The translations under genes and the position numbers were made by a program. Below are positions 39,984 through 49,658 of a stretch of DNA of 64,000 nucleotides, in pieces. The stretch is taken from the NCBI RefSeq assembly GCF_016820245.1, contig NZ_JAFCAR010000002.1, forward strand, positions 62,001-126,000. The letters are read 5' to 3'. Source of the stretch: Jannaschia sp. Os4 (GTDB lineage: Bacteria > Pseudomonadota > Alphaproteobacteria > Rhodobacterales > Rhodobacteraceae). Under the pieces are notes generated by a model, which saw nothing but the letters and a program-made list of their open reading frames with translations, was not told the origin of the DNA and did no database searches. How positions within the stretch are numbered: the first letter of the stretch is position 1; every line of letters starts with the position of its first letter.

Positions 39984-42058
39984 GCGGGGTCTCCTTCTCC
40001 ATCGGCCTCTAGCACGAACGCCAGCACCGCGTCGCCCGGGCACGCGGCCGAGCCGCGCTCCGCGGTCGGGCCGTTCTCGGGCGCCGCCGTGTCGATCGTC
40101 CGCGTCCAGTGGAGGCCGTCGGGGGCGGGCGGCAGGACCACGTCCGCCGGGGGGCCGCCGTTGAACACGAGGAACAGGGCGGTCTCGCTGTCGGCATAGT
40201 CCGGCGTGCCCGACGCCATCCGCTTCTCGACGCAGATCAGGCGCCGCTCCGGGTCGGACCAGTCCTCGTCCGCCATCTCGCCGCCGTCGCCGTTCCACCA
40301 GATCAGGTCGCCGATCCCGTCCTCGGTCCGCGCGCGGGAGTGCAGCCACCGCTTCTGGCGGAGAACCGGATGCGCGCGGCGGAACGCCACCATGCGCCGG
40401 ACGAAGTCGAGGAAGCCCGGATCGGCCCCCGCCCAGTCCAGCCACGTCGTCTCGTTGTCCTGCGCGTAGGCGTTGTTGTTGCCGCCCTGCGTGTGGCCCA
40501 GCTCGTCGCCGGCGAGGATCATCGGCGTCCCCTGCGACAGCAGCAGCGTCGCCATGATGGCCCGCCGCCGCCGGTCGCGGGCGGCGTTGACGCCCTCGTC
40601 CTCCGTCGGCCCCTCCACCCCGAGGTTGTCGCTCAGGTTCTCGCCGTGCCCGTCGCGGTTGTCCTCGCCGTTCGCCTCGTTGTGCTTCTCGGCGTAGGAG
40701 ACCACGTCGCGCAGGGTGAAGCCGTCATGGGCGGTGACGAAGTTCACGCTGGCCGTCGCGGGGCGGCCCGAATGGTCGAACTGCCGCGACGAGCCCGCCA
40801 CCCGGTCGGCGAGCCCCCGCACCTTGTCCCGGTCCCCGCGCCAGTAGGAGCGCACCGTGTCGCGGAAGCGGTCGTTCCATTCGAGGAAGGGCGGCGGGAA
40901 GGCCCCCAGCTGGTAGCCGCCGGGCCCCACGTCCCACGGCTCGGCGATTAGCTTCTTCTGCGTGAGGACCGGATCCTGCCGCACCGCGTCGAAGAAGGCC
41001 GCGCCCCGGTCGAACCCCTCCGGCGTTCGCCCCAGCGTCGCAGCGAGGTCGAAGCGGAACCCGTCCACCCGCATCGTGCCCGCCCAGTAGCGCAGCGAGT
41101 CCATGATCATCCGCAGCACCATCGGATGGTCCACGTTCAGGGTGTTCCCCGTGCCCGTGTCGTTCACGTAGTGTCGCTTGTCCTCCAGCAGCCGGTAGTA
41201 GGAGGCGTTGTCGAGGCCCCGATAGGCCAAGGTCGGGCCGCGGTGGTCGCCCTCGACCGTGTGGTTGTAGACCACGTCGAGGATCACCTCGATCCCGGCG
41301 GCGTGGAAGCGCGCGACCATCTGCTGGAACTCGGCGACGTCGTTCCCGTCCATGTAGCGCGGCTCGGGCGCGAAGAAGCCCAGCGACTGGTAGCCCCAAT
41401 AGTTCGTCAGCCCCTTCGCCACGAGGAACTGGTCGTCCGCGAAGGCATGCACGGGCAGCAGCTCGATCGCGGTCACGCCGAGGCCGGTCAGATGGTCGAG
41501 GATCGGGTCCGAGGCGAGGCCGAGGAAGGTGCCGCGCGGGCGCGCGGTGGGATGGCGCATGGTCAGGCCCTTCGCATGGGCCTCGTAGATCACCGTCTCC
41601 TCGATGGGCGTGTCCGGCGCGGCGTGCTCCCCCCACGAGAAGGCCGGGTCCACCACGAGGGAGCGGGGCACGAAGGGCGCGCTGTCGCGCGGATTGGCCT
41701 CGTCCGGCGCGTCCTCCCGGTGGCCGAACACCGCGCCGTTCCACTCGACCCGGCCCGACAGCCGCTTGGCGTAGGGGTCGATCAGCAGCTTGGCCGGGTT
41801 GAACCGATGCCCCTCCTCCGGGGCCCACGGCCCATGCGCGCGGAACCCGTAGGCCTGCCCCGGGCGCAGGCCCGAGACGTAGCCGTGCCACACGTCCCCG
41901 TCCCGCTCCGGCAGCGGCAGACGCGTCTCCGCGCCGCCGTCGAACAGGCACAGATCCATGCCGGTCGCGTTCGCGGAGAAGACGGCGAAGTTCACGCCGT
42001 CGCCGTCGAAGGTCGCGCCCAAGGGCGCGGCCCGGCCTGCGGTGATGGGATGGGTCAT
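39980..42058 (-). CDS. glgX: Glycogen debranching enzyme (isoamylase type)
   Basis: Hydrolyses alpha-1,6 branches of phosphorylase-limit glycogen. 692 residues: an N-terminal CBM48 domain (about 10-110), then a GH13 barrel with [10 protein letters not shown], the nucleophile region [11 protein letters not shown], an acid in [14 protein letters not shown], and [10 protein letters not shown]. Its start overlaps the glgA stop and its stop overlaps the pgm start, so glgA-glgX-pgm are coupled. Normal length. Confidence 0.96.
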   Translation of the reverse strand: MTHPITAGRAAPLGATFDGDGVNFAVFSANATGMDLCLFDGGAETRLPLPERDGDVWHGYVSGLRPGQAYGFRAHGPWAPEEGHRFNPAKLLIDPYAKRLSGRVEWNGAVFGHREDAPDEANPRDSAPFVPRSLVVDPAFSWGEHAAPDTPIEETVIYEAHAKGLTMRHPTARPRGTFLGLASDPILDHLTGLGVTAIELLPVHAFADDQFLVAKGLTNYWGYQSLGFFAPEPRYMDGNDVAEFQQMVARFHAAGIEVILDVVYNHTVEGDHRGPTLAYRGLDNASYYRLLEDKRHYVNDTGTGNTLNVDHPMVLRMIMDSLRYWAGTMRVDGFRFDLAATLGRTPEGFDRGAAFFDAVRQDPVLTQKKLIAEPWDVGPGGYQLGAFPPPFLEWNDRFRDTVRSYWRGDRDKVRGLADRVAGSSRQFDHSGRPATASVNFVTAHDGFTLRDVVSYAEKHNEANGEDNRDGHGENLSDNLGVEGPTEDEGVNAARDRRRRAIMATLLLSQGTPMILAGDELGHTQGGNNNAYAQDNETTWLDWAGADPGFLDFVRRMVAFRRAHPVLRQKRWLHSRARTEDGIGDLIWWNGDGGEMADEDWSDPERRLICVEKRMASGTPDYADSETALFLVFNGGPPADVVLPPAPDGLHWTRTIDTAAPENGPTAERGSAACPGDAVLAFVLEADGEGDPA

Positions 42059-43446
42059 GCGGTCGCGCGATCCTCGAGAAGACCCGCATATAGGTCGGCA
42101 TAGGCCCGTGCCGAGACATCCCAGCCCACCGGATGCCGCATCGCCCGGCGCCGCATCGCGCCCCACGTCTCCGGGTCGCGCCACAGGCGCAGCAACTGGT
42201 CGAACGCCCGGCTCAACGCATCCGCCGTCACCGGCATGAACTGCACCCCCGTGGCGGCCTCGGCCAAGAGGCCCGCCGGCGTCGCCGGGATCACCGTGTC
42301 CACCAGCCCGCCGGTCATCGCCACCAGCGGGATCGTCCCGAACCGCAGCCCGTAGAGCTGGGTCAACCCGCAGGGCTCGAACCGGGAGGGCACGAGGATC
42401 GCATCCCCGCCCGCCATCATCCGCCGGGCCAGCGCCTCGTCGTAGCCGATCCTCACGGCGACGTTCGGATGGGCCGCCCATTCCGTCCAGCGCCGCTCCA
42501 GCGCCGCATCGCCCGACCCCAGCATGACGAGCTGCCCCCCCTCGTCCACCAGCCGGGGCAGGGCGTCGGCCAGCACGTCCAGCCCCTTCTGCTCCGTCAG
42601 CCGCGAGACCACGACGCAGAGCGGGCCGTCCGTCGCCGGCAGACCCATCTCCGCGCGAAGCGCGGCGGTGTGCCTCGCCTTCCCCTTCGCCGTCTTGAAC
42701 GGGGGCGTCCATGCTTCGAGGTCGATGCCGTTCAGGATGCCCGACATCACGTCCGCCCGGCCCCGGAGCACCCCCTCCATCCCCATGCCGAACTCGGGCG
42801 TCATCAACTCGCCCGCGTAGGTGGGCGAGACGGTCGTGATCCGGTCCGCCTGCGTCAGCCCTGCCTTCAGCGAGGAGATCTTGCCCCAATACTCGAACCC
42901 GTCCCGCGTCATCAGATCGGGCGGCAGGCGCAGCGCCTCCAGCCGGTCGGCGGGCGCGAGGCCTTGGAACGCGACGTTGTGGATCGTCATCACCGAGGGC
43001 GCGTCCGCCCAGACCGGCATGAACCCCGCTTGCCAGTCGTGCCCGTGCAGGATGTCTGGCGTCCACCGCCCCGCGCCCGTCCGCCCGATCCGCGCGGCCA
43101 CCCACGAGAGCGCCGCGAACCGCTCGGGGTTGTCGACCCAGTCGCCGTCCGGCCCCGCGTAGATGTTGCCCGGCCGGTCGTAAAGATGCGGCGCGTCCAG
43201 CACGAGCAGGTCCAGCCCCGCCGCCTTCGCCCTCAGGACGCGGGCGTCGCCGCCGAACAGCCCGCGCTCCCCCATCACCTCCTTGGCGTCGCCGAGCGCG
43301 GCCATCACCGTCGGATAGCCCGGCAGCAGCGTCCGCATCTCGACCCCGTGCGGCGCCAGCGCGGCGGGCAGGGCGCCCGCCACGTCGGCCAGCCCGCCGG
43401 TCTTGACCAGCGGCGCGCATTCGGAGGTGACGGAGAGGACCTTCAC
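42055..43446 (-). CDS. glgA: Glycogen synthase (ADP-glucose)
   Basis: Transfers glucose from ADP-glucose to the glycogen chain. 463 residues, GT5 family. The [13 protein letters not shown] motif near the N-terminus binds ADP-glucose, and [19 protein letters not shown] carries the catalytic region near residue 370. It starts at GTG, overlapping the glgC stop as GTGA. Slightly shorter than E. coli GlgA (477). Confidence 0.96.
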   Translation of the reverse strand: MKVLSVTSECAPLVKTGGLADVAGALPAALAPHGVEMRTLLPGYPTVMAALGDAKEVMGERGLFGGDARVLRAKAAGLDLLVLDAPHLYDRPGNIYAGPDGDWVDNPERFAALSWVAARIGRTGAGRWTPDILHGHDWQAGFMPVWADAPSVMTIHNVAFQGLAPADRLEALRLPPDLMTRDGFEYWGKISSLKAGLTQADRITTVSPTYAGELMTPEFGMGMEGVLRGRADVMSGILNGIDLEAWTPPFKTAKGKARHTAALRAEMGLPATDGPLCVVVSRLTEQKGLDVLADALPRLVDEGGQLVMLGSGDAALERRWTEWAAHPNVAVRIGYDEALARRMMAGGDAILVPSRFEPCGLTQLYGLRFGTIPLVAMTGGLVDTVIPATPAGLLAEAATGVQFMPVTADALSRAFDQLLRLWRDPETWGAMRRRAMRHPVGWDVSARAYADLYAGLLEDRATA

Positions 43447-44696
43447 GACATGCGGTCCAGCATCTCCTGCGTGATCAGCGTGACGCCCGCGTCGGTGACG
43501 CGGAAGTGCTCGGCGTCGGCGGCATGGTCCTCGCCCACCACCAAGCCGTCCGGGATCACGACGCCCCGGTCGATCACGACGTCCGTCAGCTGCGCCTTCC
43601 GCCCGATCTGCACGTCGGGCAGCACCACGGCGCGGGTGAGCGCCGAGAAGCTGTGCGTCCGCACGTTGGTGAAGAGCAGGGACTCCCGGACCTCGCTCCC
43701 CGAGATGATGCAGCCTCCCGACACCATCGACGAGATCGCGAAGCCGCGGCGGTCGCCCTCGTCGTGGATGAACTTCGCGGGCGGCACGCTCTCCGAATAG
43801 GTCCAGATCGGCCACGACGTGTCGTAGAGGTCCAACTCCGGCGTGAAGTTGGTGAGGTCGATGTTCGCCTTCCAATAGGCGTCCACCGTGCCGACGTCCC
43901 GCCAGTAGGCCTCGGCGCCCCCGGCCCGGACGCAGCTGTCGGTGAAGCGGTGCGCCTGCGCCCGGCCCTGCTCGACCAGCGCGGGGATGATGTCGTGCCC
44001 GAAGTCGTGGGACGACCGCTCGTCCGCGTAGTCCCGCAGCAGCAGCTCGCGCAAGAACTTCCACGAGAAGACGTAGATGCCCATCGAGGCCAGCGTGCTG
44101 TCCGGGTCGTCGGGCATCCCCGGCGGATCGGCGGGCTTCTCGAGGAAGGACGTGATGCGGTCGCTGTCGTCCACCGCCATCACGCCGAAGGCGCTCGCCT
44201 CGCCGCGCGGCACCGTCAGGCAGCCGACCGTCACGTCCGCCCCGCTCTCCACGTGCTGCCGGACCATCACCTCGTAGTCCATCTTGTAGATGTGGTCGCC
44301 CGCGAGGATCAGGACGTGGTCGACGTCGTAGCTGTCGATGATGTCGACGTTCTGCGCCACGGCGTCGGCGGTGCCGCGATACCAGTTCCCCTCGTCCATC
44401 CGCTGCGAGGCGGGCAGGATGTCGAGATACTCGTTCCGCTCCGCCCGGAAGAAGGACCAGCCGCGCTGGCAGTGCCGGATCAGGCTGTGCGCCTTGTACT
44501 GCGTTGCGATGGCCATCTTGCGGATGCCGGAGTTCAGCGCGTTCGACAGCGCGAAGTCCACGATCCGCGTCTTGCCGCCGAAGTGGACCGCGGGTTTCGC
44601 CCGCCGGTCCGTCATCTCCTTAAGCCGGGAGCCCCGCCCCCCCGCCAGCACGAACGCCATCGTGCGCCCCATCATCCGCTGGGATGGTCCTGACAT
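43443..44696 (-). CDS. glgC: Glucose-1-phosphate adenylyltransferase
   Basis: Makes ADP-glucose, the committed step of glycogen synthesis. 417 residues. [29 protein letters not shown] carries the nucleotide motif and effector-site residues; GTADAVAQN and IYVFSWKFL follow, then a C-terminal left-handed beta-helix domain. A GGAGGAG site selects the ATG. It is separated from glgB by the restriction-modification pair. Confidence 0.96.
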   Translation of the reverse strand: MSGPSQRMMGRTMAFVLAGGRGSRLKEMTDRRAKPAVHFGGKTRIVDFALSNALNSGIRKMAIATQYKAHSLIRHCQRGWSFFRAERNEYLDILPASQRMDEGNWYRGTADAVAQNVDIIDSYDVDHVLILAGDHIYKMDYEVMVRQHVESGADVTVGCLTVPRGEASAFGVMAVDDSDRITSFLEKPADPPGMPDDPDSTLASMGIYVFSWKFLRELLLRDYADERSSHDFGHDIIPALVEQGRAQAHRFTDSCVRAGGAEAYWRDVGTVDAYWKANIDLTNFTPELDLYDTSWPIWTYSESVPPAKFIHDEGDRRGFAISSMVSGGCIISGSEVRESLLFTNVRTHSFSALTRAVVLPDVQIGRKAQLTDVVIDRGVVIPDGLVVGEDHAADAEHFRVTDAGVTLITQEMLDRMS

Positions 44697-44910
44697 GGTC
44701 GTCTCCTCCTCCGTCCGCGTCATGTGGGGCACAACTCGGGAGGTGGCGCAACGTTCATGGGGGGTGGGGGATGTTGCGGAAGGGTTTGGACGTCGGGGCG
44801 ATTGCGTTCCGATCCGTCCATCCCAACCCACGCAAGACGCGTGGATGGTGCCATCCCGTCGTCCCGCTGGGCTGCGCCGCAGCGACGCGCGGCCTTTTGG
44901 CTCTGAAATA
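44697..44910. other. 214-bp spacer between restriction gene and glgC
   Basis: Probably contains the glgC promoter. A hairpin CCCACGC-AAGAC-GCGTGG lies at about 44830-44848. TTGGCTCTGAAATA at 44897-44910, abutting the restriction gene stop, resembles the box of the dispersed repeat seen elsewhere but lacks its hairpin. Plus-strand open frames here have no family resemblance. Confidence 0.4.
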
Positions 44911-45642
44911 CTACAGCTTCCCCAACTGCCCGCCCTCGTAGAGGTAGAAGTCCGGATTCCGCACAGCGACGATTTCGATCAACTGGTCGATGACCTGCTC
45001 CATCGGAACCTGGTTATCTTTGTCGCCGACGGCGAACGCTCTGAGGCTGGAATGGGCGGCGCCGGCGTCGAGGAGCAGTAGGAAGAACCGCTCGAATTGT
45101 TCGTCGCGCCCAGCCGGGTCGTCCCGCCCGGCGAAGAGCTTGAGCCGTAGATGGGCATTCTCGAAGGTCGAACGACGCTGCGCGGTGTGGTCGGTCTCAG
45201 CGTCCTTGTCGAGAAACAGGAGCCCTGCGAGGACCGAGTAGGGGAACCGCCGGTGGAGGGTCACAGCCTCGATCAGCATGTCGCCACGACGGTTCGTTAG
45301 GTTCTTCTGAAAGTTTCCCGACTTCTTGTCCCGGAAGTTGATGGTTTTTACCGAGATGCCCAGAAGCAACCCGGACTCCTCGGTGGCCCAGGTGACATCC
45401 ACCTTCTTGGCACCGATCCCCCCGGCCATGCGCCGCTCGGCTCCTGAATCGCCTATAACGCCTGGCGGAGCGGGTCGCGCACCAGCAAGCCCTCTCTGAC
45501 GAAGCTCCTCTGCGATCGCAGCAGCCACCGCCTCGGAGATACGCTCGCTGTAGCGCTTCTTGATGGATGCCTGGGCCGTATCGTCAGGCTTATCTCCGAC
45601 TGACCTAAGGGCCTGGTCGAGAAGGTCGTCAATTCGCGCCAC
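44911..45642 (-). CDS. Probable type II restriction endonuclease
   Basis: 243 residues from a GTG that overlaps the methylase 3' end by 14 bp. I do not recognise the specific enzyme family. The segment [25 protein letters not shown] (D82, then S97-V-K99) fits the PD-(D/E)xK nuclease pattern with a Ser variant at the third position. The N-terminal helix [26 protein letters not shown] and C-terminal DFYLYEG are other notable parts. The assignment rests mainly on pairing with a DNA methylase and on size. GC is visibly low in places (28 of 60 bases in 45301-45360), suggesting acquisition. Recognition sequence unknown. Confidence 0.65.
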   Translation of the reverse strand: MARIDDLLDQALRSVGDKPDDTAQASIKKRYSERISEAVAAAIAEELRQRGLAGARPAPPGVIGDSGAERRMAGGIGAKKVDVTWATEESGLLLGISVKTINFRDKKSGNFQKNLTNRRGDMLIEAVTLHRRFPYSVLAGLLFLDKDAETDHTAQRRSTFENAHLRLKLFAGRDDPAGRDEQFERFFLLLLDAGAAHSSLRAFAVGDKDNQVPMEQVIDQLIEIVAVRNPDFYLYEGGQLGKL

Positions 45643-47254
45643 GGCCTGCCCTCGTTCGCCGCCGCTGGAACTGAACTTCACGCGCAGCCCGCAAGCCTTC
45701 GAGGTCGGACGCATCGGCTTGCGGGAATAGGATGGGATCGATCAGCCGCGTGGCGGCATCGATGTCGTTCTGCCTCAAGCATGTGCCAAGCTGAGGGGCG
45801 ACAGCCTCCAGCTTCGTAAGGTTTGCTTCGATTGCGGCCAGCGAAGGAACCGGCAAAGTATCGGCTTCGCGGGGTTCCAGCTTCAGAAGACCTCCGCCGT
45901 AGGCTCGCCCGACCATTTCGGCTCCGAGGAGCGTCACGCTGTTCAGGCAGGCAAGGGGAAGCAAGGACATTCCAACATCCCGCCGATCATCCTGTAGCTT
46001 CACGCCATAGATGGAGTTGAGGATTTGGGCCTTCGCCTCGTTCGCAACGAGGCGTGGACGGTCATGATTCATGTAGGTTAGGAAAAGGTCGGGTACGTCC
46101 ACTAAAGGAACGCGCCACCACGGCGCGCGCATCCTGGCCTTGTAGCCCTTGGAAACCCCGGCCGCTTCTCCCTGCGCGACATAGGCACGGGAGGCGTCCG
46201 AAAGATATTCATCGGAGGGTCTGAACAGATACGTCGCGCCGCCTTGTTTCGTAGCCGCTCGCCACGATGCGTCGCTGAAGACAAGACCCCGCAGATGCCG
46301 GGCGCCGGGAGGCGAGATGCGAACTAGGTCGGAGCAGGGAATGCCGTGCTCCACGACATCTGCCTCCTTCAGACTGAAGAACCGATTATTCCCGGTGACA
46401 GCCCCGAGATACGTTCGGCCCCAGGCAGCAAGATCCTCACAGTTCGCGTCCTGAAGTTGCCGATAAATGGCGAAGGCATCGCTCGCCACGAGAGCAGGCG
46501 TCCATTTGGCGCCATCGTCGGGGCTGTAGGCTGTCCAGGCGGCGGCGTCGGTCAGAAGCGTCTCGGCGTTCCGCGTCTGGTGTAGTTCGAAGCAACTTGC
46601 ACCACCCGTTCCTTCGGCCAAGAGCAAGACGACGTCTTCGAGGACTCCTGGGAAAAGGCGCTCCTCGAAGGCGACGAGCTTCAGGGAGGCGAACCGGCGC
46701 AAAAGAAAGCGCCTGACCTCGGCGGCGTAAGACACGCTCAACAGCTCCGCAGGAAGAACCAGTGCGAGGCGTCCTTGCGCAGTGAGATGCTGGGCCGCCT
46801 TCACGACGAAGGCGGCCCAAGAGCTGGACAATCCAGAGAGTCGGACGCCCTGAGCCAAGGCAGCCTCCAGGCTACGGGCGCGGGCGGGACCGGAAAAGTC
46901 CTGATACCGGACGAAGGGGGGATTCCCCAGGATCACGTCAAACACACGCTCGGGCTCATGCTCGAAGAAGTCCCCGACGTGGATGTCGGCAGCCTCACCG
47001 GCGTCCTCGAGGATCGTCCTAGCAGTAGCAGCGGAGGCTTCATGCAACTCGACGCCGTGCAAGCGGCAGGCCCCACCCTCTGACCCGACCTGCGACAAAC
47101 GGCGGGCAGCCGCAGACAGAAAAACGGCCTCACCGCAGGACGGCTCCAGCACATGGTCGCTCTCGGATCGAATGGCCCAATCCGCGAGGTACTGCGCGAT
47201 GGCAGGCGGCGTGAAGAAGGCACCGCGCGCCTTCTGATCGGGGGTTCCCGCCAT
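45629..47254 (-). CDS. Type II N6-adenine DNA methyltransferase
   Basis: 541 residues. The N-terminus KARGAFFTPPAIAQYL is typical of adenine methylases in restriction systems. SAM motif I is VLEPSCGEAVFLSAAARRL (about 37-55), and catalytic motif IV is ILGNPPFVRYQDF (NPPF). The C-terminal half is a TaqI-like recognition region (ending ADTLPVPSLAAIEANL). I chose the ATG at 47254 because GGTGGAG lies 9 bp before it; a farther ATG (47320) lacks a ribosome site and has a palindrome behind it. It methylates host DNA to protect against the nuclease encoded next to it. Confidence 0.85.
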   Translation of the reverse strand: MAGTPDQKARGAFFTPPAIAQYLADWAIRSESDHVLEPSCGEAVFLSAAARRLSQVGSEGGACRLHGVELHEASAATARTILEDAGEAADIHVGDFFEHEPERVFDVILGNPPFVRYQDFSGPARARSLEAALAQGVRLSGLSSSWAAFVVKAAQHLTAQGRLALVLPAELLSVSYAAEVRRFLLRRFASLKLVAFEERLFPGVLEDVVLLLAEGTGGASCFELHQTRNAETLLTDAAAWTAYSPDDGAKWTPALVASDAFAIYRQLQDANCEDLAAWGRTYLGAVTGNNRFFSLKEADVVEHGIPCSDLVRISPPGARHLRGLVFSDASWRAATKQGGATYLFRPSDEYLSDASRAYVAQGEAAGVSKGYKARMRAPWWRVPLVDVPDLFLTYMNHDRPRLVANEAKAQILNSIYGVKLQDDRRDVGMSLLPLACLNSVTLLGAEMVGRAYGGGLLKLEPREADTLPVPSLAAIEANLTKLEAVAPQLGTCLRQNDIDAATRLIDPILFPQADASDLEGLRAAREVQFQRRRTRAGRGAN

Positions 47255-47320
47255 GCTGATCGTCTCCACCCATACGTTCCGAACGCGCCGCTTCGGAAGG
47301 GCAGCACTTTCCGTGAACAT

Positions 47321-47336
47321 TAGGTGAAGATACCTA
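47321..47336. promoter_or_regulatory. Palindrome upstream of methylase gene
   Basis: TAGGT-GAAGAT-ACCTA, 5-bp arms, about 67 bp upstream of the chosen methylase start and downstream of glgB. It could be an operator for self-control of the restriction-modification genes, which often regulate their own timing. No controller (C) gene is visible. Confidence 0.3.
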
Positions 47337-47383
47337 GGATGTCTCGGGTCATCTCACGCCTTGGGTTCAGATGAATGTACACG

Positions 47384-49567
47384 TCACTCCCCCACCGGCA
47401 TCAGCATCACCGTTGACAGCGGCGGCAGCGTCAGCACGGCGTGGGCGGGTTGCGCGTGGCGGCCCTCCCCGACCGCCTCCACGCGTCCCATGTTGCCCCG
47501 GTTGCCGCCTCCGTAGAGGTCGGCGTCGGTGTTCATCACCTCGCGCCACGCGCCGCCCTGCGGCAGCCCGAGGGCGTAGCCGGTCCGCTCCACCGGGGTC
47601 ATGTTGCAGACCACCACCACCGGCGGGTCGCCCTCGGCGCCGCGCCGGACCCAAGCGAAGACGCTGTTGGCCGTGTCGTCCCCCACGATCCAGTCGAAGC
47701 CCTCCGCCTCGCAGTCCCTGACGTGCAGCGACGGCGTCCCGCGGTAGAGTGTGTTGAGGTCCCGCACGAGCCGCTTCAGCCCCCCGTGCAGCGGGTCGTC
47801 CAGCGCGCCCCAGTCCAGCTCCGCGTCGTGGTCCCACTCGGCCCACTGCCCGAACTCCTGCCCCATGAAGAGCAGCTTCTTCCCCGGATGCCCCCACATG
47901 AACCCGAAGTAGGCCCGCAGGTTGGCGAACTTCTCCCACCGCTCGCCGGGCATCTTGCGGATCATCGACCCCTTCCCGTGCACCACCTCGTCATGGCTGA
48001 TCGGCAGGATGAAGTTCTCGCTGAAGGCGTAGTGCAGGCCGAAGGTCATCTGGTGGTGGTGGTGCCGCCGGTGGATCGGCTCGCGCGACATGTAGTCGAG
48101 GGTGTCGTTCATCCACCCCATGTTCCACTTGTAGCCGAAGCCCAGCCCGCCCGCGTCCACGCGGCCGGAGACCTGCGGATAGGACGTCGACTCCTCGGCC
48201 ACCGTCATGATGCCCGGCACCTCGCCATAGGCCATGACGTTGGTGCCCTGCAGGAAGCCGATCGCCTCGTAGTTCTCGCGCCCGCCGTCCTTGTTGGGGA
48301 TCCACTCCCCCTCCTGGCGGGAGTAGTCGCGGTAGAGCATCGAGGCCACGGCATCCACGCGCAGCCCGTCGAGGTGATACTCCTCCAGCCAGTAGAGCGC
48401 GTTGGCCTGCAGGTAGTTGCGCACCTCCGCGCGCCCGTAGTTGTAGATCAGGGTGTTCCAGTCCTGGTGGAACCCCTCCTTCGGGTCCGCGTGCTCGTAG
48501 AGATGCGTCCCGTCGAACAGCGCCAGGCCGTGCGGGTCGGTCGGGAAGTGCCCCGGCACCCAGTCGAGCAGCAGGCCGATCCCCCGCGCATGCGCCGCCT
48601 CGACGAAGGCGCGCAGCTCGTTCGGCGTCCCGTAGCGGATGGTCGGCGCATAGAGGCCCACGGGCTGGTAGCCCCACGACCCGTCGAAGGGATACTCGCT
48701 GATGGGCATCAGCTCGATATGGGTGAAGCCCATGTCGGCCACGTAGTCCACGAGGTCCGAGGCCGCCTCGAGGTAGGACATCCGCCGCCCGTAGGGCCGC
48801 CGCCACGATCCAAGATGCACCTCGTAGACGCTGATCGGCGCGGTCCGGGCCTGCCGGTCGGCCCGCACGCCCATCCAGTCGCCGTCGGCCCAGTCGTGCC
48901 CCGACAGGTCGCGCACCACCGACGCCTGCTCCGGCGGATGCTCCGCCCCGAAGCCCACGGGGTCCGCCTTCAGCGGCTGCGCCGTGCCGTCCGGGCCGGT
49001 GATCGCGTACTTGTAGAACGTGCCCTCGCCCACGCCGGGGACGAACACCTCCCACACGCCGGTCACGCCCCGCCGCCGCATCCCGCCGCGCCGCGGATCC
49101 CACAGGTTCCAGCCGCCCACCACGGCCACGCGCCGCGCGCTGGGCGCCCAGACGGCGAAGCGCGTGCCTTGGACGCCCTCGTGCTCCATCGGCTTCGCGC
49201 CCAGCACGTGCCACAACCGCCGGTGCGACCCCTCCGAGATGAGGTACTCGTCGACCTCGCCCAGCACGGGGCCGAAGCGGAACGGGTCGTCCGCCTCCCA
49301 CGCCGCGTCGCCGTTCGTGCCGGCCAAGCGGTAGTCGCGCGACGGCACTGGCCCCCTGAACACCCCGTCGCCCTGCGGCGCCAGCGGATGATCCGCGCCG
49401 TCGATACGCGCCGCGAGCGCGGTCGCGCCGGGGTCGAAGGCGGTGACGTGGAGGATGCCGTCGATCTCGTGCGGGCCGAGGATGGCGAAGGGGTCGTCGT
49501 GCGTGCCCTCGACGATCCGCGCGGCCGCTTCGGAGGGGACGGGCGGAACGGGGGCGTCGGCTGTCAT
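47384..49567 (-). CDS. glgB: 1,4-alpha-glucan branching enzyme
   Basis: Creates alpha-1,6 branches in glycogen. 727 residues: N-terminal CBM48-type domains (GTHDDPFAILGPHE and the VFVPGVGEGTFYKYAI region), then a GH13 barrel with LLDWVPGHFPTDPHGL, DGLRVDAVASMLYRDYSR (nucleophile region), TVAEESTSYPQVS (acid) and PISHDEVVHGKGSM. The start is uncertain: an ATG 27 bp further upstream is in frame, and neither has a convincing ribosome site. Directly follows glgP. Confidence 0.95.
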   Translation of the reverse strand: MTADAPVPPVPSEAAARIVEGTHDDPFAILGPHEIDGILHVTAFDPGATALAARIDGADHPLAPQGDGVFRGPVPSRDYRLAGTNGDAAWEADDPFRFGPVLGEVDEYLISEGSHRRLWHVLGAKPMEHEGVQGTRFAVWAPSARRVAVVGGWNLWDPRRGGMRRRGVTGVWEVFVPGVGEGTFYKYAITGPDGTAQPLKADPVGFGAEHPPEQASVVRDLSGHDWADGDWMGVRADRQARTAPISVYEVHLGSWRRPYGRRMSYLEAASDLVDYVADMGFTHIELMPISEYPFDGSWGYQPVGLYAPTIRYGTPNELRAFVEAAHARGIGLLLDWVPGHFPTDPHGLALFDGTHLYEHADPKEGFHQDWNTLIYNYGRAEVRNYLQANALYWLEEYHLDGLRVDAVASMLYRDYSRQEGEWIPNKDGGRENYEAIGFLQGTNVMAYGEVPGIMTVAEESTSYPQVSGRVDAGGLGFGYKWNMGWMNDTLDYMSREPIHRRHHHHQMTFGLHYAFSENFILPISHDEVVHGKGSMIRKMPGERWEKFANLRAYFGFMWGHPGKKLLFMGQEFGQWAEWDHDAELDWGALDDPLHGGLKRLVRDLNTLYRGTPSLHVRDCEAEGFDWIVGDDTANSVFAWVRRGAEGDPPVVVVCNMTPVERTGYALGLPQGGAWREVMNTDADLYGGGNRGNMGRVEAVGEGRHAQPAHAVLTLPPLSTVMLMPVGE

Positions 49568-49658
49568 GTCGGGCGCTATCGGCGGTGGCGGCATCCCGAG
49601 TCAACAACGGGGTGCGACACTCCGTTCCCCCGCCCCCGGGACGATGCGTCCGGGGGCG

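Noticed and set aside
44684-44941. Small plus-strand open frames between glgC and the restriction gene
   Set aside because: They overlap the leader of glgC and the 3' end of the nuclease gene, have no ribosome site and no recognisable family.
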